39,416 nt of DNA from Bdellovibrionales bacterium. Lineage in GTDB: Bacteria > Bdellovibrionota > Bdellovibrionia > Bdellovibrionales > UBA1609. Of this stretch, positions 38,423 through 39,416 are shown piece after piece. Positions within the stretch are counted from its first letter, which is position 1. Every line of letters starts with the position of its first letter. Position numbers and translations under genes: made by a program. The notes below the pieces were generated by a model. That model worked only from the letters and a program-made list of their open reading frames with translations, did not search any database and was not told the DNA's origin. The DNA lies in NCBI GenBank assembly GCA_023299885.1, contig JALZUS010000040.1, positions 1 to 39,416 of the forward strand, given 5' to 3'.

Positions 38423-38938
38423 TTATTTTTGCTTAGCTTTTTCTATAAAAGGCTTTATGTCTTGAGAGAGAGCGCCGTCTAGAATTGCATAAAAATCATC
38501 AGATAGTAGTAGTTCTTTAGCTTCTTTAAATTTAAGTCTGGCTAAGAGGTGAGATGCTCTTTCAGTAATTTTTGGATAATCAGGGTTAGGGTCTATTTCG
38601 TCACACTGATGAGTAATAGCTCTAGAGTATTCAGTATATTGGTGGCCTGTGCAGGTGTTTTTACAAAGGATTGTTTTGGGCAGAGCCTTGGAGAAAGCAG
38701 AAAGGAAAGCTGTACAGGCTGATTTCGTCTCTGCTTTTTCACAGGACTTGTATCCTTTAAATAAATTTTCACAAAGCGTGCGATCTAATTTGTCGCACTT
38801 GTATTCACATTTAATCTTTTGCTGGGTGGCAGCTGTGGGCTCTAAGGTATTGGTAAGCTTTTTGGGGTCATCACAAGAGCTTAAAAAAATAAGGCCACAC
38901 AGTAGTAGTGCGGCCTTAAGTAAAATATTTAATTGCAT
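38423..38938 (-). CDS. Cysteine-rich lipoprotein, unknown
   Basis: 171 residues. The lipobox LSSC (Cys22) follows a typical hydrophobic signal (ILLKAALLLCGLIF). The mature part starts DDPKKL and has at least nine cysteines (KCEYKCDKLDRTLC, KSCEKAET, SACTAF, LCKNTCTGHQ, HQCDEI), so disulfides are likely in the periplasm. The C-terminal 50 residues are helical. No family recognised. It follows the 120-residue membrane protein gene after three bases; the two are one operon. Confidence 0.78.
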   Translation of the reverse strand: MQLNILLKAALLLCGLIFLSSCDDPKKLTNTLEPTAATQQKIKCEYKCDKLDRTLCENLFKGYKSCEKAETKSACTAFLSAFSKALPKTILCKNTCTGHQYTEYSRAITHQCDEIDPNPDYPKITERASHLLARLKFKEAKELLLSDDFYAILDGALSQDIKPFIEKAKQK

Positions 38939-38941
38939 GAT

Positions 38942-39304
38942 TTAAAACGGTTTGTAAATAGCTAAGAAAGCCATAAAGGGAAACAAAAACAATACAGATC
39001 CAAGCACTGGTTTTGGGCTGATTGTTTTTTTGATAAGTGCGGGGCTCATAGAAAAGAAAACCCAAGCAGCTAATTTAAAATAAATCCATGTTGGTAGTCC
39101 ATGAGTCATTCCAAGTCTTGCTAGTAAGCCAAAACCACTTACTAAAACAAAAGCACTGGCAAAGCCATGTAGCCTTAATAGGTTTTTACGTCTTTGGCCT
39201 TCATACAAAGCATTCATTTGTAAAATACAAATACTAAATACTGAAACCATCAAATAAACGAAACATGAAATGTGAGCCACTTTATAGGCAGAGTATGAAA
39301 TCAT
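38942..39304 (-). CDS. Four-helix membrane protein, SirB-like
   Basis: 120 residues with SD AAGGAA. Four hydrophobic segments are seen (YKVAHISCFVYLMVSVFSIC, FASAFVLVSGFGLLARLGMT, WIYFKLAAWVFFSMSPALI, SVLFLFPFMAFLAIYKPF). The layout, with a His early in helix 1 and HG..TWIYFKL in the middle, recalls the small SirB/heme-associated type membrane proteins, but I am not sure of the family. It heads the operon with the Cys-rich lipoprotein. Positions 39305-39416 beyond it hold only the upstream region. Confidence 0.65.
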   Translation of the reverse strand: MISYSAYKVAHISCFVYLMVSVFSICILQMNALYEGQRRKNLLRLHGFASAFVLVSGFGLLARLGMTHGLPTWIYFKLAAWVFFSMSPALIKKTISPKPVLGSVLFLFPFMAFLAIYKPF

Positions 39305-39416
39305 AATTTTTTCCTTAAATTGTTTTAATCTTGTTTATCGTATTTTATGGATTCTGGTAGGTATAGGCAACGCAAAGAGTCAGTTTTGAACTAAAGATAG
39401 ACCTCTGTTGAGATGG

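Overview
The window is AT-rich and densely coded on both strands, and looks like a chromosome segment of a predatory-type Bdellovibrionota bacterium (Bdellovibrio/Bacteriovorax relatives). The reasons are: two TIGR02147-family regulators, a family concentrated in Bdellovibrio and Fibrobacter relatives; an unusually large share of small signal-peptide proteins of no known family; and outer-membrane barrels and lipoproteins that imply a Gram-negative envelope. This placement is inferred from gene content, not from a phylogenetic marker search.

Layout. 1-1.0 kb: edge of a cupin gene and a conserved hypothetical. 1.1-8.4 kb: tRNA-Ala(TGC) with a GC-rich 20-bp repeat at its 3' end, an operon of small secreted proteins, a divergent LysR gene and a second LysR gene, two more small secreted proteins, a decayed IS3-family element (4867-6125) sitting on a gene remnant, and an exported J-domain protein. 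8.1-13.6 kb: an integration-associated stretch with a tyrosine recombinase, two decayed helix-turn-helix genes, and three copies or partial copies of the tRNA-flank repeat, one of them next to a decayed tRNA-Ala-like segment. 9.7-20.2 kb: an accessory block built around two cassettes in which a TIGR02147 regulator is tightly coupled to one or two secreted proteins. Between them lie more secreted proteins, a TetR regulator, and a small-peptide gene with a decayed second copy. 20.4-22.0 kb: a hipBA toxin-antitoxin module with an elaborate inverted-repeat control region. 22.0-25.6 kb: two DEAD-box helicases flanking an exported metalloprotease-like gene. 25.6-33.9 kb: envelope genes (an OmpA-like protein with 11-residue repeats, two outer-membrane barrels, exported hypotheticals). 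33.9-36.4 kb: ribosomal proteins S18, L28 and an L24-like protein, then a THUMP-domain rRNA methyltransferase. 36.4-39.3 kb: two lipoproteins, a fatty-acid-hydroxylase family enzyme and a four-helix membrane protein.

How it fits together. The left half looks like an accessory island near a tRNA gene: integrase, IS, pseudogenes, tRNA-derived repeats and a toxin-antitoxin module. The right half, from about 22 kb, looks like stable chromosome. The most promising system is the repeated TIGR02147-regulator plus coupled secreted protein cassette. A second candidate is the recurrent unit of tRNA-flank repeat, helix-turn-helix remnant and small membrane peptide. Four convergent gene pairs overlap at their stop codons, and several intergenic hairpins serve more than one role.
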